A DNA stretch of 64,000 nt from Microcoleus vaginatus HSN003 (GTDB lineage Bacteria > Cyanobacteriota > Cyanobacteriia > Cyanobacteriales > Microcoleaceae): positions 1,240,001 through 1,304,000 of the forward strand of contig NZ_CP031705.1 of the NCBI RefSeq assembly GCF_022701255.1, in the 5' to 3' direction. Of the stretch, positions 42,498-51,560 are shown one piece after another. Under the pieces are notes generated by a model. That model was given only the letters and a program-made list of their open reading frames with translations. It was not told the DNA's origin and did not search any database. Both the position numbers and the translations under genes were made by a program. Position 1 is the first letter of the stretch; each line of letters starts with the position of its first letter.

Positions 42498-44069
42498 ATG
42501 AACTTAGCGCCAGCAACAGTCCTGCAACAGGGCAAATACAAAATTAACGCGACTTTAGGCATAGGAGGGTTCGGCATCACTTACCGAGCTATCGACACTC
42601 ATTTAAACCAAACCGTCGTACTCAAAACTCTCAACGAAAGTCTGCGCCAACACCCAGAATCTGCTCAATTTCAGCAGCAGTTTATTGCCGAAGCCCAACG
42701 CCTGTCGCGGTGTCAGCATTCCAACATAGTCAGAGTAATCGACTTTTTTGAAGAAGCCGGACAGTCTTTTGTCGCAATGGACTACATTCCGGGGCAAACT
42801 CTCGCCCAAATAGTCGAAACCGATCAGCCGCTGCCAGAAGCCCAAGCCCTGCACTATATTCGGCAGATAGCCTCAGCCGTAAGTACAGTTCACCACAGCG
42901 GATTGCTGCACGGAGATATCAAGCCAGAAAATATTATCCGGCGAGCCGATTCTCACGTCGTAATGTTAATAGATTTCGGAATTGCCCGCGGCTTTACCGC
43001 CGGCACCAAACAAACCCACACAAACTTGCTCTCCCCCGGGTACGCGCCGATCGAACAATACCTCTATGACGGTAAATGTACACCGGCCACTGACATCTAC
43101 GCGATCGCAGCCACCCTCTACTACTTACTCTCCGGCGTGGCGCCCGTAGCAGCACCCCTGCGCGATCGCATTCCCTTGACTGAGTTACGGCGATTTCAGC
43201 CTAACCTCAGCCCAGGAATCGAGCGAGCCATCCTTCAGGGACTCGAAATCGACCCCCACAACCGCCCTCAAACAGTGGAAAATTGGCTCACCATGCTGCA
43301 AGAAACAGAGCGAGTATCAGTAAAAAGAAAAGGCAAGCAAAGTCTAAAATTGCCCGCACCTCCCCCGCCACAGTTGACTTTTGTGGCGTTTGTGGTAACG
43401 GCTGCAATTGCAGGCTGGATGGGTTTTGACCTAGCATCGCACTACAACAGCACCACTCTCAGTAATCGACCGCAAATTGAGTCCTTCCCATCTCTCGAAG
43501 ATTTGCTCAAATCCCGCGATTTGTCAGGGCCGATGTTCGGGCAGCCATCTGTCGAAAGCAGCCCTCTCTACCCGATCGAACTCAACAAGCGTCCCAAACC
43601 CCCCTTAGAAAACAGCAACCTTTCCGAACAGATCGACGATCCCTCAGAAACTAGCGCCGAACCTTCTGAGTCTCCAAGCGAGGAAACTCCCGCCCCAGAA
43701 GCCGAAGCGGAACCTGAGCCAGAGCCCACGCCCGAACAGGCAGAGGAGCCTTCTGAGTCCCCCATTCCAGAGCCTCCAACCGAAATCGAGCCAGAGCCTC
43801 AATCAGAAGCCGCACCAGTACCGGAAGTTGCGCCCCTGCCTGCTGAACCGCCCGCCGCACCCGCACCGCCTGTCTCTGGGAGTGCTAGCGCTGAAACCTG
43901 GCCGTCGTCGGAATCCGCGCCGCCAGTAATAGCATCGCCGATCGAGCCATCGCCTGAGCCTGCGATACCCAGCAGCAGTGGCAACAATTCAGATAGTTCG
44001 ATCGCACCTGATTCACCACCCCCTGTGGCAGCTCCCCCGGTGCCTTTTCCCGAACCTGTGACAAATTAG
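42498..44069 (+). CDS. Membrane Ser/Thr protein kinase with Pro/Glu-rich tail
   Basis: A 523-residue Hanks-type kinase. The domain spans about 12-275: Gly loop GIGGFG (21-26), VVLKTL (Lys), HGDIKPEN (about 137, with Gly in place of the usual Arg before the catalytic Asp), DFG (about 160), APIEQY and TDIYAIAATLYYLLSG. A juxtamembrane basic stretch leads to one TM helix (about 294-312) and a 200-residue extracytoplasmic tail rich in Pro, Glu, Ser and Ala. The HGD in place of HRD marks a non-RD kinase. The tail has no recognised sensor domain. Targets are unknown; a PP2C phosphatase gene lies 3.1 kb downstream. Confidence 0.88.
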   Translation: MNLAPATVLQQGKYKINATLGIGGFGITYRAIDTHLNQTVVLKTLNESLRQHPESAQFQQQFIAEAQRLSRCQHSNIVRVIDFFEEAGQSFVAMDYIPGQTLAQIVETDQPLPEAQALHYIRQIASAVSTVHHSGLLHGDIKPENIIRRADSHVVMLIDFGIARGFTAGTKQTHTNLLSPGYAPIEQYLYDGKCTPATDIYAIAATLYYLLSGVAPVAAPLRDRIPLTELRRFQPNLSPGIERAILQGLEIDPHNRPQTVENWLTMLQETERVSVKRKGKQSLKLPAPPPPQLTFVAFVVTAAIAGWMGFDLASHYNSTTLSNRPQIESFPSLEDLLKSRDLSGPMFGQPSVESSPLYPIELNKRPKPPLENSNLSEQIDDPSETSAEPSESPSEETPAPEAEAEPEPEPTPEQAEEPSESPIPEPPTEIEPEPQSEAAPVPEVAPLPAEPPAAPAPPVSGSASAETWPSSESAPPVIASPIEPSPEPAIPSSSGNNSDSSIAPDSPPPVAAPPVPFPEPVTN

Positions 44070-44340
44070 TAGGGTTTTTGTTGGTTAAAAGTAGGGACAA
44101 ATAGGTGGTTTTATGAGTCAGCAAATATCCGCTCAGTAGTTGAGATAATAATGCCCTACCTAGCCCACGACTATCTTCCAAAAACTTCTGTCGAATCTGA
44201 AAATCCCAACTGTCACCGTCTGAGTTTATCGAATATTTCCTATTCCCTCTACAATCCAAATCCCAGCAAAAAAATGCAGGACGGTTTTCTATTTTGATTT
44301 AAATTATGTTAGAATATATGCGCGGCGCTGAGGTGGTGGG

Positions 44341-44512
44341 ATGTTGCGGATTAATACTGCCAAGCTGCAAACATTTTGGTACAAAGCAACCCCAACCTCG
44401 AATTTGAGCCAGTGTAAGCGAGGGTTTTGGGGTAAGCCGTGGCGCGGTAGACTGTTCTAACTCTCAACAATCTCATCCCCGACAAAGGGGTGGGAGTGTC
44501 AATTCCCCCAAA
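44341..44512 (+). other. Possible IS200/IS605-type right-end or guide-RNA-like remnant
   Basis: No intact gene is seen in 44070-44588. The segment ends with a hairpin (ATCCCCGACAAAGGGGTG) followed by GGAGTGTCAA. That end resembles the conserved 3' ends of cyanobacterial IS200/IS605 elements, where the tnpB-associated RNA scaffold lies. Upstream the plus strand encodes a short frame (LQTFWYKATPTSNL ... GKPWRGRLF) that stops at 44460. The likeness is from memory and uncertain. Confidence 0.3.
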
Positions 44513-44588
44513 CTTCCTTCCTTTGGGAGCAAGCACTATCGGGGATAAGCAAGTTATAATTTGTTGCGGAAGCGCACAGAGATTTTTT

Positions 44589-44921
44589 ATGAGTAAACCC
44601 CCAGTTCATGCTTTTTTTGTAGGCAGAGCACTTGCCGAAGCACTGTACGAGCAATTAGAAAGCGCGGCAACCAACGCTTTCTCTGAACTCGGCAAATTTG
44701 ACGCAGAACAAAGAGAACGCCTGCGACAGTTCACCGATCGAGTTGTGGAACGAGCAAATCGAGCTTCGGATGAGGCGATGCAGACCAGAACTGGCACTGC
44801 AAGCACCACGACTATTCAAGACATCCATCCGGCAGATTTGCAAGCGACTATTGATGAGCTGCGCGCCGAAGTGGCTCTGGTGCGATCGGAATTGCAGCGT
44901 TACCGCAGCAGTTTGCCCTAG
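44589..44921 (+). CDS. Conserved cyanobacterial small helical protein
   Basis: A 110-residue protein. The N-terminus PPVHAFFVGRALAEALYEQLE is amphipathic, and the helix FDAEQRERLRQFTDRVVERA follows. A Thr/Gly linker leads to a C-terminal coiled coil (LQATIDELRAEVALVRSELQRYR). No signal or TM segment. I recognise the pattern from conserved cyanobacterial and plastid proteins of unknown function (possibly DUF6825; from memory). The ATG at 44589 is chosen because the longer frame begins within the repeat-like region upstream. Confidence 0.6.
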   Translation: MSKPPVHAFFVGRALAEALYEQLESAATNAFSELGKFDAEQRERLRQFTDRVVERANRASDEAMQTRTGTASTTTIQDIHPADLQATIDELRAEVALVRSELQRYRSSLP

Positions 44922-45020
44922 CGCTCGACTCGACCACAACTATTATTTACTACGTGAGCGCATTGCTTTGCGCTCCTGCGCTCCTACTTTCAATCAAAGC
45001 AAAAACATAAAATAAGCAAT

Positions 45021-46799
45021 TTGGGAACCCAAGTGTCTGCTCTCCTTGATGACTCTGTTAATCGCCAGCGCTCCCCCAAGCACACTGGCGAAACCGATGA
45101 GCGAAAAACTGCTAGTAAATCCTACAAAAGTAAAGCTTATCGCTGGAATCGCGAAAAATACTCCCGGAAGCGGCGCTTCTTCGACATTTGGGCCTTTGTC
45201 TTGCTCTGGCTGGCTTCCCTGTGGCTCGACAGCAAAAACTGGAGCTACTGGGGAGGCGTGACTGAAGAAAAGAAAGTTGCCAGACGCCGCTTTCAAGCTA
45301 TCTGGGTTCGAGAAACACTCTTGGATTTGGGACCAACTTTCATTAAAGTTGGGCAGTTATTTTCCACCCGCGCCGACTTGTTCCCAGCAGAGTTTGTGGA
45401 GGAACTTTCTAAGCTGCAAGATAAAGTCCCTGCTTTCAGCTACGAGCAGTTAGAGGTAATTGTTGAACAAGATTTGGGCAAGACAGTTCAAGAACTCTAC
45501 CGCAGCTTTGACCCAGTACCCCTGGCTGCTGCAAGTCTGGGTCAGGTACACAAAGCTCAACTGCATTCGGGCCCGGAAGTGGTGGTCAAGGTACAGCGAC
45601 CGGGACTGCGGAAGCTGTTCGAGATCGATTTGCAAATTCTTAAGGGAATTGCCCGATACTTTCAAAACCATCCTAAGTGGGGTCGCGGCCGCGATTGGAT
45701 GGGGATTTATGAGGAATGCTGTCGCATTCTGTGGCTGGAAATTGACTATCTCCATGAAGGCCGCAATGCTGATACTTTTCGCCGCAATTTTAGCAACTGT
45801 GACTGGGTGCGGGTGCCGAGGGTTTATTGGCGGTATGCGGCTCCGCGAGTGCTGACTTTGGAATACCTGCCGGGGATTAAAATCAGCCACTACGAAGCTT
45901 TGGAAGCGGCCGGTATCGATCGTAAATTAATCGCTCAGTTGGGGGCCAAAGCTTATTTGCGGCAGTTGCTCAACGACGGCTTTTTCCACGCTGACCCACA
46001 CCCCGGCAACATCGCTGTTAGTGCTGACGGTTGTCTGATTTTCTACGATTTTGGCATGATGGGGCAAATCCAGTCGAACGTTCGCGAAGGACTGATGGAG
46101 ACGCTCTACGGCATTGCTTCCAAGGATGGACAGCGGATTATGGATTCTCTGATCAATTTGGGAGCTTTGGTGCCTACGGGTGATATGAGTCCGGTGCGCC
46201 GCAGCATCCAGTATATGCTCGACCATTTCATGGACAAGCCTTTTGAAAATCAGTCTGTGAGCGCAATTACCGACGACCTTTACGATATCGCCTACAACCA
46301 ACCTTTTCGCTTCCCAGCTACTTTTACTTTTGTAATGCGAGCTTTTTCCACCATCGAAGGGGTGGGCCGAGGCTTAGATCCCGAGTTCAACTTTATGGAG
46401 GTGGCACAACCTTTTGCCATGCAGCTTATGACTAATGGAAATGGCCATGATACAAGTAGCAGCATTTTTAACGAAATCGGCCGTCAGGCAGCTCAGGTGA
46501 GTTCGAGTGCTTTGGGTTTGCCCCGCCGGATTGAGGAGACTATTGACAAACTCGAACAGGGAGATTTGCGGATTCGCGTCCGTTCTGCCGAAACAGAGCG
46601 GTTGCTACGTCGCATGAGCAGCGCTCAAATGGGCACGAATTATGCTTTGCTGATGAGTGCTTTTACTTTGTCGGCAACAATTTTGTTTGTCAGCAATCAA
46701 GTCTGGCCGGCTGTCGCTGTGGCTTTGCTCGCGGCGGGTGCAGGGTTTGCTATGCTGCGTTTGTTCAAGCGGATCGATCGTTTAGACAGAATGTCATAA
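45021..46799 (+). CDS. AarF/UbiB (ABC1, ADCK) family atypical kinase
   Basis: A 592-residue UbiB-family protein with all hallmark motifs: KxGQ (FIKVGQLFSTRADLFP, about 107), the Ala-rich loop AAASLGQVHKA (about 168), EIDYLHEGRNAD, the catalytic-type HADPHPGN (about 323) and YDFGMMG (about 343). Two hydrophobic C-terminal helices (ALLMSAFTLSATILF, VWPAVAVALLAAGAGF) anchor it. The family supports biosynthesis of ubiquinone or, in cyanobacteria and plastids, plastoquinone/tocopherol metabolism and stress protection. It is an ATPase more than a protein kinase. The start is uncertain: TTG at 45021 or GTG at 45033. Confidence 0.9.
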   Translation: MGTQVSALLDDSVNRQRSPKHTGETDERKTASKSYKSKAYRWNREKYSRKRRFFDIWAFVLLWLASLWLDSKNWSYWGGVTEEKKVARRRFQAIWVRETLLDLGPTFIKVGQLFSTRADLFPAEFVEELSKLQDKVPAFSYEQLEVIVEQDLGKTVQELYRSFDPVPLAAASLGQVHKAQLHSGPEVVVKVQRPGLRKLFEIDLQILKGIARYFQNHPKWGRGRDWMGIYEECCRILWLEIDYLHEGRNADTFRRNFSNCDWVRVPRVYWRYAAPRVLTLEYLPGIKISHYEALEAAGIDRKLIAQLGAKAYLRQLLNDGFFHADPHPGNIAVSADGCLIFYDFGMMGQIQSNVREGLMETLYGIASKDGQRIMDSLINLGALVPTGDMSPVRRSIQYMLDHFMDKPFENQSVSAITDDLYDIAYNQPFRFPATFTFVMRAFSTIEGVGRGLDPEFNFMEVAQPFAMQLMTNGNGHDTSSSIFNEIGRQAAQVSSSALGLPRRIEETIDKLEQGDLRIRVRSAETERLLRRMSSAQMGTNYALLMSAFTLSATILFVSNQVWPAVAVALLAAGAGFAMLRLFKRIDRLDRMS

Positions 46800-46841
46800 T
46801 GGTGCAATTTAGGATTTGAAATTTCAGGTTTGAGATTTCTC

Positions 46842-46882
46842 GCCAGCCAAAATTTAACCGAGAAAGTTAAGTTTTGGCTGGC
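46842..46882. terminator. Hairpin after the AarF gene
   Basis: GCCAGCCAAAA at 46842-46852 is the inverse of TTTTGGCTGGC at 46872-46882 with a 19-base loop, 43 bases after the stop. No clear T run follows. The gap to 47197 shows nothing else. Confidence 0.4.
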
Positions 46883-47197
46883 TGACAACTGATTGCTAAA
46901 ATTTACCGCACTTACACGCTTTGACGCTAAAAACCCCGTTGCTTCCTAGATTTCTCGCCAGCTAAACCTCTGATTTTGGGTATAAATCCTGTTTTTTTTT
47001 TGCAGGTGCTGCTTAATTTACGGGATTTACCGAAATTTTAAGACGGGATTACGATCATATCGATCTACAATATGAGGTCAAGGTAGTGCAATTTTTCCAA
47101 AACTCGCGATCGCGGGGTGCAGAAATTTCAACTCCCGTTCGGGATTTAAGTTTTGGAAGAAAACATCGCACCCAATTAAATCAAGCTTTCAACTTCG

Positions 47198-47950
47198 ATG
47201 AGTCCAATCACCCAATCTATGAAACGCTCTTTCGCAGGTAAGACAGACACAGGGCTAGTTCGTTCCGTAAATCAGGATGCGTACTACATAGACTCTGACG
47301 GGCGATTTTTCATAGTGGCCGATGGAATGGGAGGACACGCCGGAGGTCAAGAAGCCAGCCGGATTGCGACTCAGGCGATTCAATCTTATTTGGTCGAACA
47401 TTGGGAAGGGCCTGAGGATTCTCCGCTGTTGTTGGAAAAGGCTTTTTTAATTGCCAATCAAGCAATTTTGACGGATCAGCTCGACCACCCCGAACGTGCC
47501 GATATGGGTACTACGGCTGTGGTTCTAATGTTTAGGGATGAGGGCAGACCCTGGTGCGCTAATATCGGTGACTCTCGCTTGTATCGGCTACACGGCTCTC
47601 GCTTGGAGCAGATTACTGAAGACCAGACTTGGGTGGCTCAGGCTGTGAAAAGAAAGGCCCTAACTCCCGACCAGGCTCGCAGTCATCCTTGGCGTCACGT
47701 TTTGTCCCAGTGTTTGGGCCGCGATGATTTGCGGGAAATAGATATTTTGCCGGTGGAGGTGCAGCCAGGGGATCGCTTGCTGCTCTGCAGCGATGGCTTG
47801 ACTGAAGAACTTTCCGATCCTTTGATTGCTTCGCCTCTGAAGTCGATTCGCGCTGGTGAGGGCGCTGCAAATGCTTTAATTCAAGCAGCTAAGGATAAAG
47901 GTGGACGCGATAATATTACTGTGGTGATCGTGACGATCGACCTCAAATAA
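47198..47950 (+). CDS. PP2C-type protein serine/threonine phosphatase
   Basis: A 250-residue PPM phosphatase spanning one domain. Seen are TGLVRSVNQDAYY (motif 1), FIVADGMGGHAGG (metal-binding DG), DMGTTAVVLMF, CANIGDSRLYRL, LLCSDGLTEELSDP and KGGRDNITVVIV. These are the conserved bacterial PP2C motifs, with the aspartates for two or three Mn/Mg ions intact. It is cytosolic and of the PstP/Stp1 kind that reverses Ser/Thr-kinase signals. The kinase gene is 3.1 kb upstream, so a functional pair is possible. An alternative start is the ATG at 47219. Confidence 0.92.
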   Translation: MSPITQSMKRSFAGKTDTGLVRSVNQDAYYIDSDGRFFIVADGMGGHAGGQEASRIATQAIQSYLVEHWEGPEDSPLLLEKAFLIANQAILTDQLDHPERADMGTTAVVLMFRDEGRPWCANIGDSRLYRLHGSRLEQITEDQTWVAQAVKRKALTPDQARSHPWRHVLSQCLGRDDLREIDILPVEVQPGDRLLLCSDGLTEELSDPLIASPLKSIRAGEGAANALIQAAKDKGGRDNITVVIVTIDLK

Positions 47951-47970
47951 ATCGGCCAACCCCCCGGACA

Positions 47971-48001
47971 ATCTAAAATCTAAAATCTAAAATCTAAAAT
48001 T
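47971..48001. repeat. AAAATCT heptamer tandem repeats
   Basis: Four tandem copies of (A)AAATCTA fill the gap between the phosphatase gene and anmK. The same unit occurs inside the coding insert at 26756-26872. Confidence 0.75.
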
Positions 48002-48003
48002 GA

Positions 48004-49206
48004 ATGACCCGCGTTATCGGTTTGATCAGCGGCACGTCGGTGGATGGCATTGATGCTGCTTTGGTGGATGTTGTCGGTTCCCAAACAGACTTGAAAGTGC
48101 AATTGGTCGTCGGCAAGACTTTCCCTTATCCTGCTAATTTGCGATCGCAAATTCTCTCGGTTTGCAGTGGCTCAGCTTTGTCAATGGCTGAACTAGCCCA
48201 ATTAGATGATGCCATCGCCCAAGAATTTGCCACGGCGGCATTGACAATTCAAGCAGAATATGATAAAGCCGAATTAATCGGCTCTCACGGTCAAACCGTC
48301 TACCACCGACCTCCTGGGAAAGCCCCGAAAGACAGCGCCGATGCGTTAATGGGCTACAGCTTGCAACTCGGGCGGGGTGCGCTAATTGCGGAATTGACCG
48401 GAATTACTACGGTGAGTAACTTTCGCTCGGCAGACATTGCTGCTGGGGGTCAAGGAGCACCCTTAGTGTCAATAGTTGATGCCTGTCTGCTGGCGGAACC
48501 CAACATCAGCCTCTGCATCCAAAATCTGGGGGGAATTGGCAATGTTACCTATCTTCCGGCAAGAGGAAAAGGGGAAAACAATGACGAGTCTGAGATTTTC
48601 AGTCTTGGGGATGGCATATCGGGCTGGGATACAGGCCCGGCGAATTCCCTGTTAGATTTGGCAGTACAGCACTTCTCAGGTGGCACTAAGACGATCGATG
48701 AAGGTGGAGCTTGGGCGGCCTCGGGCACTCCCTGTCAAGCTTTAGTTGAGGATTGGCTCGCATCAGAGTTCTTCCGCCAAGCACCGCCGAAATCAACGGG
48801 GCGAGAGTTATTTGGTGTAGACTATTTTGACAGGTGTTTGGTCGAAGCCCAAGGTTACAACCTCAGTCCTGCTGACGTGCTGGCTACTCTGACAGAACTG
48901 ACTGTTGCCTCGATCGTTCACAGTTACCAAACTTTTTTACCGGCTATGCCCGATCGAGTTTTACTATGCGGGGGCGGCAGCCACAATCTCTACTTAAAAC
49001 GCCGATTGCAATCTCAATTGCATCCAGTGCAAGTGTTGACTACTTCTGAGGCAGGCTTGAATGTAGATTTTAAAGAGGCGATCGCTTTCGCGGTTTTAGC
49101 CGCATGGCGGGTTCGGGGCATTCCCGGCAATCTACCTCAAGTTACTGGTGCCCGGGCACCGGTACTTTTAGGGGAAATTAACTCTTGTTGGCACAGTTGG
49201 GCGTGA
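48004..49206 (+). CDS. anmK: Anhydro-N-acetylmuramic acid kinase
   Basis: The enzyme opens and phosphorylates 1,6-anhydro-MurNAc from peptidoglycan turnover to MurNAc-6-phosphate, using ATP. The 400-residue length is typical. Conserved segments are the N-terminal [73 protein letters not shown], and the C-terminal [16 protein letters not shown] and [13 protein letters not shown]. It belongs to the actin/Hsp70-fold sugar kinases and acts in the cytosol. It starts just after the heptamer repeat and follows the PP2C gene on the same strand. Confidence 0.95.
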   Translation: MTRVIGLISGTSVDGIDAALVDVVGSQTDLKVQLVVGKTFPYPANLRSQILSVCSGSALSMAELAQLDDAIAQEFATAALTIQAEYDKAELIGSHGQTVYHRPPGKAPKDSADALMGYSLQLGRGALIAELTGITTVSNFRSADIAAGGQGAPLVSIVDACLLAEPNISLCIQNLGGIGNVTYLPARGKGENNDESEIFSLGDGISGWDTGPANSLLDLAVQHFSGGTKTIDEGGAWAASGTPCQALVEDWLASEFFRQAPPKSTGRELFGVDYFDRCLVEAQGYNLSPADVLATLTELTVASIVHSYQTFLPAMPDRVLLCGGGSHNLYLKRRLQSQLHPVQVLTTSEAGLNVDFKEAIAFAVLAAWRVRGIPGNLPQVTGARAPVLLGEINSCWHSWA

Positions 49207-49286
49207 TAGCATAGAGTCTGAGGGACAACGGCTGTGCGTTGTTGCACCAGCATTGTAGCCAGCAGCAAAAGCATAGGAACAGCACT

Positions 49287-49736
49287 GTGGCTCACACGTT
49301 TTTAATGGAATCTGGCCAATGGACGCTCGAAGGAAGCTGGATTGAGCGCAATGGCGTGCCAATTACGGTTAAAGGCAAAACTTTAGTGAGCTGGAACCGA
49401 ACAGATTGGTTCAGTATGGTGACAAAGCTTGTATTTCCTGGAGGCGATCGCGAAGAGATTATTTTGCAGTACCGAGGACACCTCAACAGCGATGAACGGC
49501 AGTATACTTTTGTACTCCAACACAGCGAACTCGCCCGCGTCGAGGGCGAAGGTTGGATTGCTCCGCAGTCGATCGTCCAGCGTTATTGGGTATTGGGAGA
49601 CGAACGCCAGCGCCGGACGGGTTTTGATACCCTTCACCGGGTTGATGACAACCGCTACTACCAATCTAGCGGCATCATGTCTGGTCATTACTTGACGAGT
49701 ACAATGGAAGCGACTCTCGAACGTCAGGGGGAATAA
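49287..49736 (+). CDS. Conserved hypothetical protein (lipocalin-like)
   Basis: A 149-residue, beta-rich protein (WTLEGSWIERNGVPITVKGKTLVSWNRTDWFSMVTKLVFP, EIILQYRGHL, YTFVLQHSEL, RVEGEGWIAPQSIVQRYWVLGD, GFDTLHRVDDNRYYQSSGI). Alternating hydrophobic strands suggest a small beta-barrel like uncharacterised DUF1579/lipocalin-type proteins; this is inference from pattern. No signal peptide. GTG at 49287 with AGGAAC upstream is the preferred start; an ATG at 49305 is possible. Confidence 0.6.
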   Translation: MAHTFLMESGQWTLEGSWIERNGVPITVKGKTLVSWNRTDWFSMVTKLVFPGGDREEIILQYRGHLNSDERQYTFVLQHSELARVEGEGWIAPQSIVQRYWVLGDERQRRTGFDTLHRVDDNRYYQSSGIMSGHYLTSTMEATLERQGE

Positions 49737-49794
49737 CTCTTTCTAGAGTCCACATTTGCGAGTTCTAGGGTTTGATGTGAAAATTGAAGGTTTT

Positions 49795-49829
49795 GCTAGT
49801 CGGAGGTCGCGCTCAGATGTCCGACTAGC
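49795..49829. terminator. Hairpin in the gap before nblA
   Basis: GCTAGTCGGA at 49795-49804 pairs perfectly with TCCGACTAGC at 49820-49829 around a 15-base loop, 58 bases after the upstream stop codon. The rest of the gap to 50169 shows no other clear feature. Confidence 0.45.
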
Positions 49830-50169
49830 GCCATTGCTGTCAAACCTCATCCGCTGCAACTAAAGACAAATATATTGAATTGTTAAAAATTTTAATGCGT
49901 TAAAAAATTAACACTTATTATCAAGAGTTATCCAATTTTCGAGGCGAGGCGCGATAAATTATCTTTGCGCTCTCCTGTGGTGTCGATCGACAAACTGCTT
50001 AGCTCGACTCCCCAAACAGAGTGAAATCCACAAAGAAACTGTCAAATTTTCCTCAAGTCTGTACAGAGGCCTTCTACCTTCTGCTTTCGAGTGACGCCCC
50101 ATCACCCCCAACTCCTTTCCGCCTGAGGGAAGAGAGTAAGAGACGGAGGTCGCCGACTGCGACTCTTTG

Positions 50170-50367
50170 TTACTCAACGCCTGGGTTAGGTTCTAAACCC
50201 CAGTGGTGTTTCAGAAAATGGCGGTACATGGTTTCGCGTAGCATCATTTGCTCGTAAAGCTTGACCAAAAACTCCTGAGCTTGTTCACGGCTCATGTCAC
50301 TTACCTGTGTTTTGAAGGAACACAGGCTAAATTGCTGTTCCAAAGACAATTCTGCTGGTTGGCTCAT
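50170..50367 (-). CDS. nblA: Phycobilisome degradation protein NblA
   Basis: A 65-residue NblA: LSLEQQFSLCSFKTQVSDMSREQAQEFLVKLYEQMMLRETMYRHFLKHHWGLEPNP. The strongly conserved LSLEQQF and MSREQAQEFLVKLYEQMMLRE core and the length are typical. NblA binds phycobiliproteins and delivers the phycobilisome to the Clp protease during nitrogen or sulfur starvation. The ATG is preceded by AGAGGAG. The gene is strong evidence for a phycobilisome-containing cyanobacterium. Confidence 0.95.
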   Translation of the reverse strand: MSQPAELSLEQQFSLCSFKTQVSDMSREQAQEFLVKLYEQMMLRETMYRHFLKHHWGLEPNPGVE

Positions 50368-50492
50368 GACTTTGACTCCTCTGTAAGTAAAGGTGACTTA
50401 AAAGTAAACACCTGGATTAACCAGATTTGTAAGTTGTTTCAGCGATTGACCGTGGGTTTCGGGATGCCCGATTGCCCATCTGGCTTTAGTCT

Positions 50493-50522
50493 ATATTACA
50501 AAAGGTAACAATCATTTGACAA
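50493..50522 (-). promoter_or_regulatory. Probable sigma-70-type promoter of nblA
   Basis: Read on the minus strand, TTGTCA (50522-50517) and TAATAT (50498-50493) are spaced by 18 bases and lie about 125 bases upstream of the nblA start. A canonical NtcA box (GTA-N8-TAC) was not seen next to it. Confidence 0.45.
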
Positions 50523-50755
50523 AATCACCCTCTGTCCTAAGAAATAACTTACCTAGGGAGAGAGATGGCGAAATGCCTGCAAAAGTTCCTTCCGCAGGCA
50601 TATACAAGTGTATCTACTGGTCAAGAGAAAAAAGGCTCAGTACGAACCAAAAGAATTGAAGCGCTTTATACCAAATCGGGTGGAGCTTCTCTCTGCCAGG
50701 GGATAGGGGGAGAGCGGAAGATGAGGAGAGGGGCAGAGCTAGAGAGTTGGAGAGC

Positions 50756-50813
50756 GGAACAGGGGTAGAGTGGGAGAATTTCTTTTTCTTTGTTCTCCCC
50801 TCTCCCTTGTTCC
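50756..50813. repeat. Purine-rich imperfect inverted repeat
   Basis: GGAACAGGGGTAGAGTGGGA near 50756 is nearly complementary to TCTCCCCTCTCCCTTGTTCC ending at 50813. It follows the exbD-like stop on the minus strand and may help end that transcript. The purine-rich stretch 50690-50756 (AGAGCGGAAG-type words) is low complexity. Confidence 0.45.
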
Positions 50814-50819
50814 TTCTAA

Positions 50820-51545
50820 CTAATTCGAGGGCCCGACATTCTGCGGTGGAGTGGCCGCTCCGGGTCTTAAATTCGGAGCAGTGGGTGCAGGCGAAACAGG
50901 AGGAATACCCAAATTGGCCCCAGAGTTGCTAGGCTGCCCTGGAGCTGGGAGAGGGGATTGAAACTGATTCGGATTGAACTGCTGCTGCCCCGGAGCCGGG
51001 AGAGGAGATTGAAACTGATTTGGATTGAGCTGCTGCCCTGGAGCAAAAGGAGACTGCTGGGGTTGACCGGAATTGCCGATCGCAGGTGCCGCAGGAATGC
51101 CAGAATTGGGAAGCGAGGGATTGGGCAATGGGGAGGGAGCCGAACTAGGAAGAGTTGCCAGGGCAACTCGATCGCCCCCTACCTCTCTCAATTTGTCTAA
51201 AACCTCCACAACTTTGGCATATCTCGCATTTTGAGGAGCGTAGAGCACCATCAACCCCGTAGGATTTTTGCTTTGGAAACTCTTTAAAACTCGATCAAGC
51301 TGTTGGTAATTAACAGGCAATTGATCGATATAAGTTTGCCCGAAATCGTCAATGCTGACAATCAGCATCTCTCGCATCTGCGTTTGTCCCGTTTTCGCTT
51401 TAGGCAAATCGACATTAATGGCTTGCTGGCGAGTCAGTTGCAAAGCCGCCAGCAGAAAAAACGTCAGAATGCAAAATATCACGTCAATTAAAGGCACCAG
51501 TTCTATCCGAGCCTCTTCAGCAGGAGTATCTAAGTGAAGCTTCAT
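50820..51545 (-). CDS. Biopolymer transport protein ExbD/TolR type
   Basis: A 241-residue protein. The family part is residues 1-130: short cytosolic N-terminus, one TM (LVPLIDVIFCILTFFLLAAL, with the conserved Asp that carries protons), and a periplasmic ExbD domain (INVDLPKAKTG, VSIDDFGQTYIDQLPVNYQQL). An unusual 110-residue Pro/Gln/Asn-rich tail follows, with a duplicated NPNQFQSPLPAPGQ unit. With ExbB it converts proton motive force to energy for TonB-dependent outer-membrane uptake. It follows the exbB gene by 15 bases, one operon. Confidence 0.88.
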   Translation of the reverse strand: MKLHLDTPAEEARIELVPLIDVIFCILTFFLLAALQLTRQQAINVDLPKAKTGQTQMREMLIVSIDDFGQTYIDQLPVNYQQLDRVLKSFQSKNPTGLMVLYAPQNARYAKVVEVLDKLREVGGDRVALATLPSSAPSPLPNPSLPNSGIPAAPAIGNSGQPQQSPFAPGQQLNPNQFQSPLPAPGQQQFNPNQFQSPLPAPGQPSNSGANLGIPPVSPAPTAPNLRPGAATPPQNVGPSN

Positions 51546-51560
51546 CAGTTCTCCTTGGTT

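Noticed and set aside
50380-50560. NtcA box upstream of nblA
   Set aside because: No GTA-N8-TAC palindrome was found in the leader; only a sigma-70-type promoter candidate is reported.
50565-50768. 67-codon plus-strand frame with an AGGGAGAG sequence before its ATG
   Set aside because: The second half is a purine-rich low-complexity repeat, composition differs from real genes here, and no family is recognised. It could be a tiny gene, but the support is too weak.
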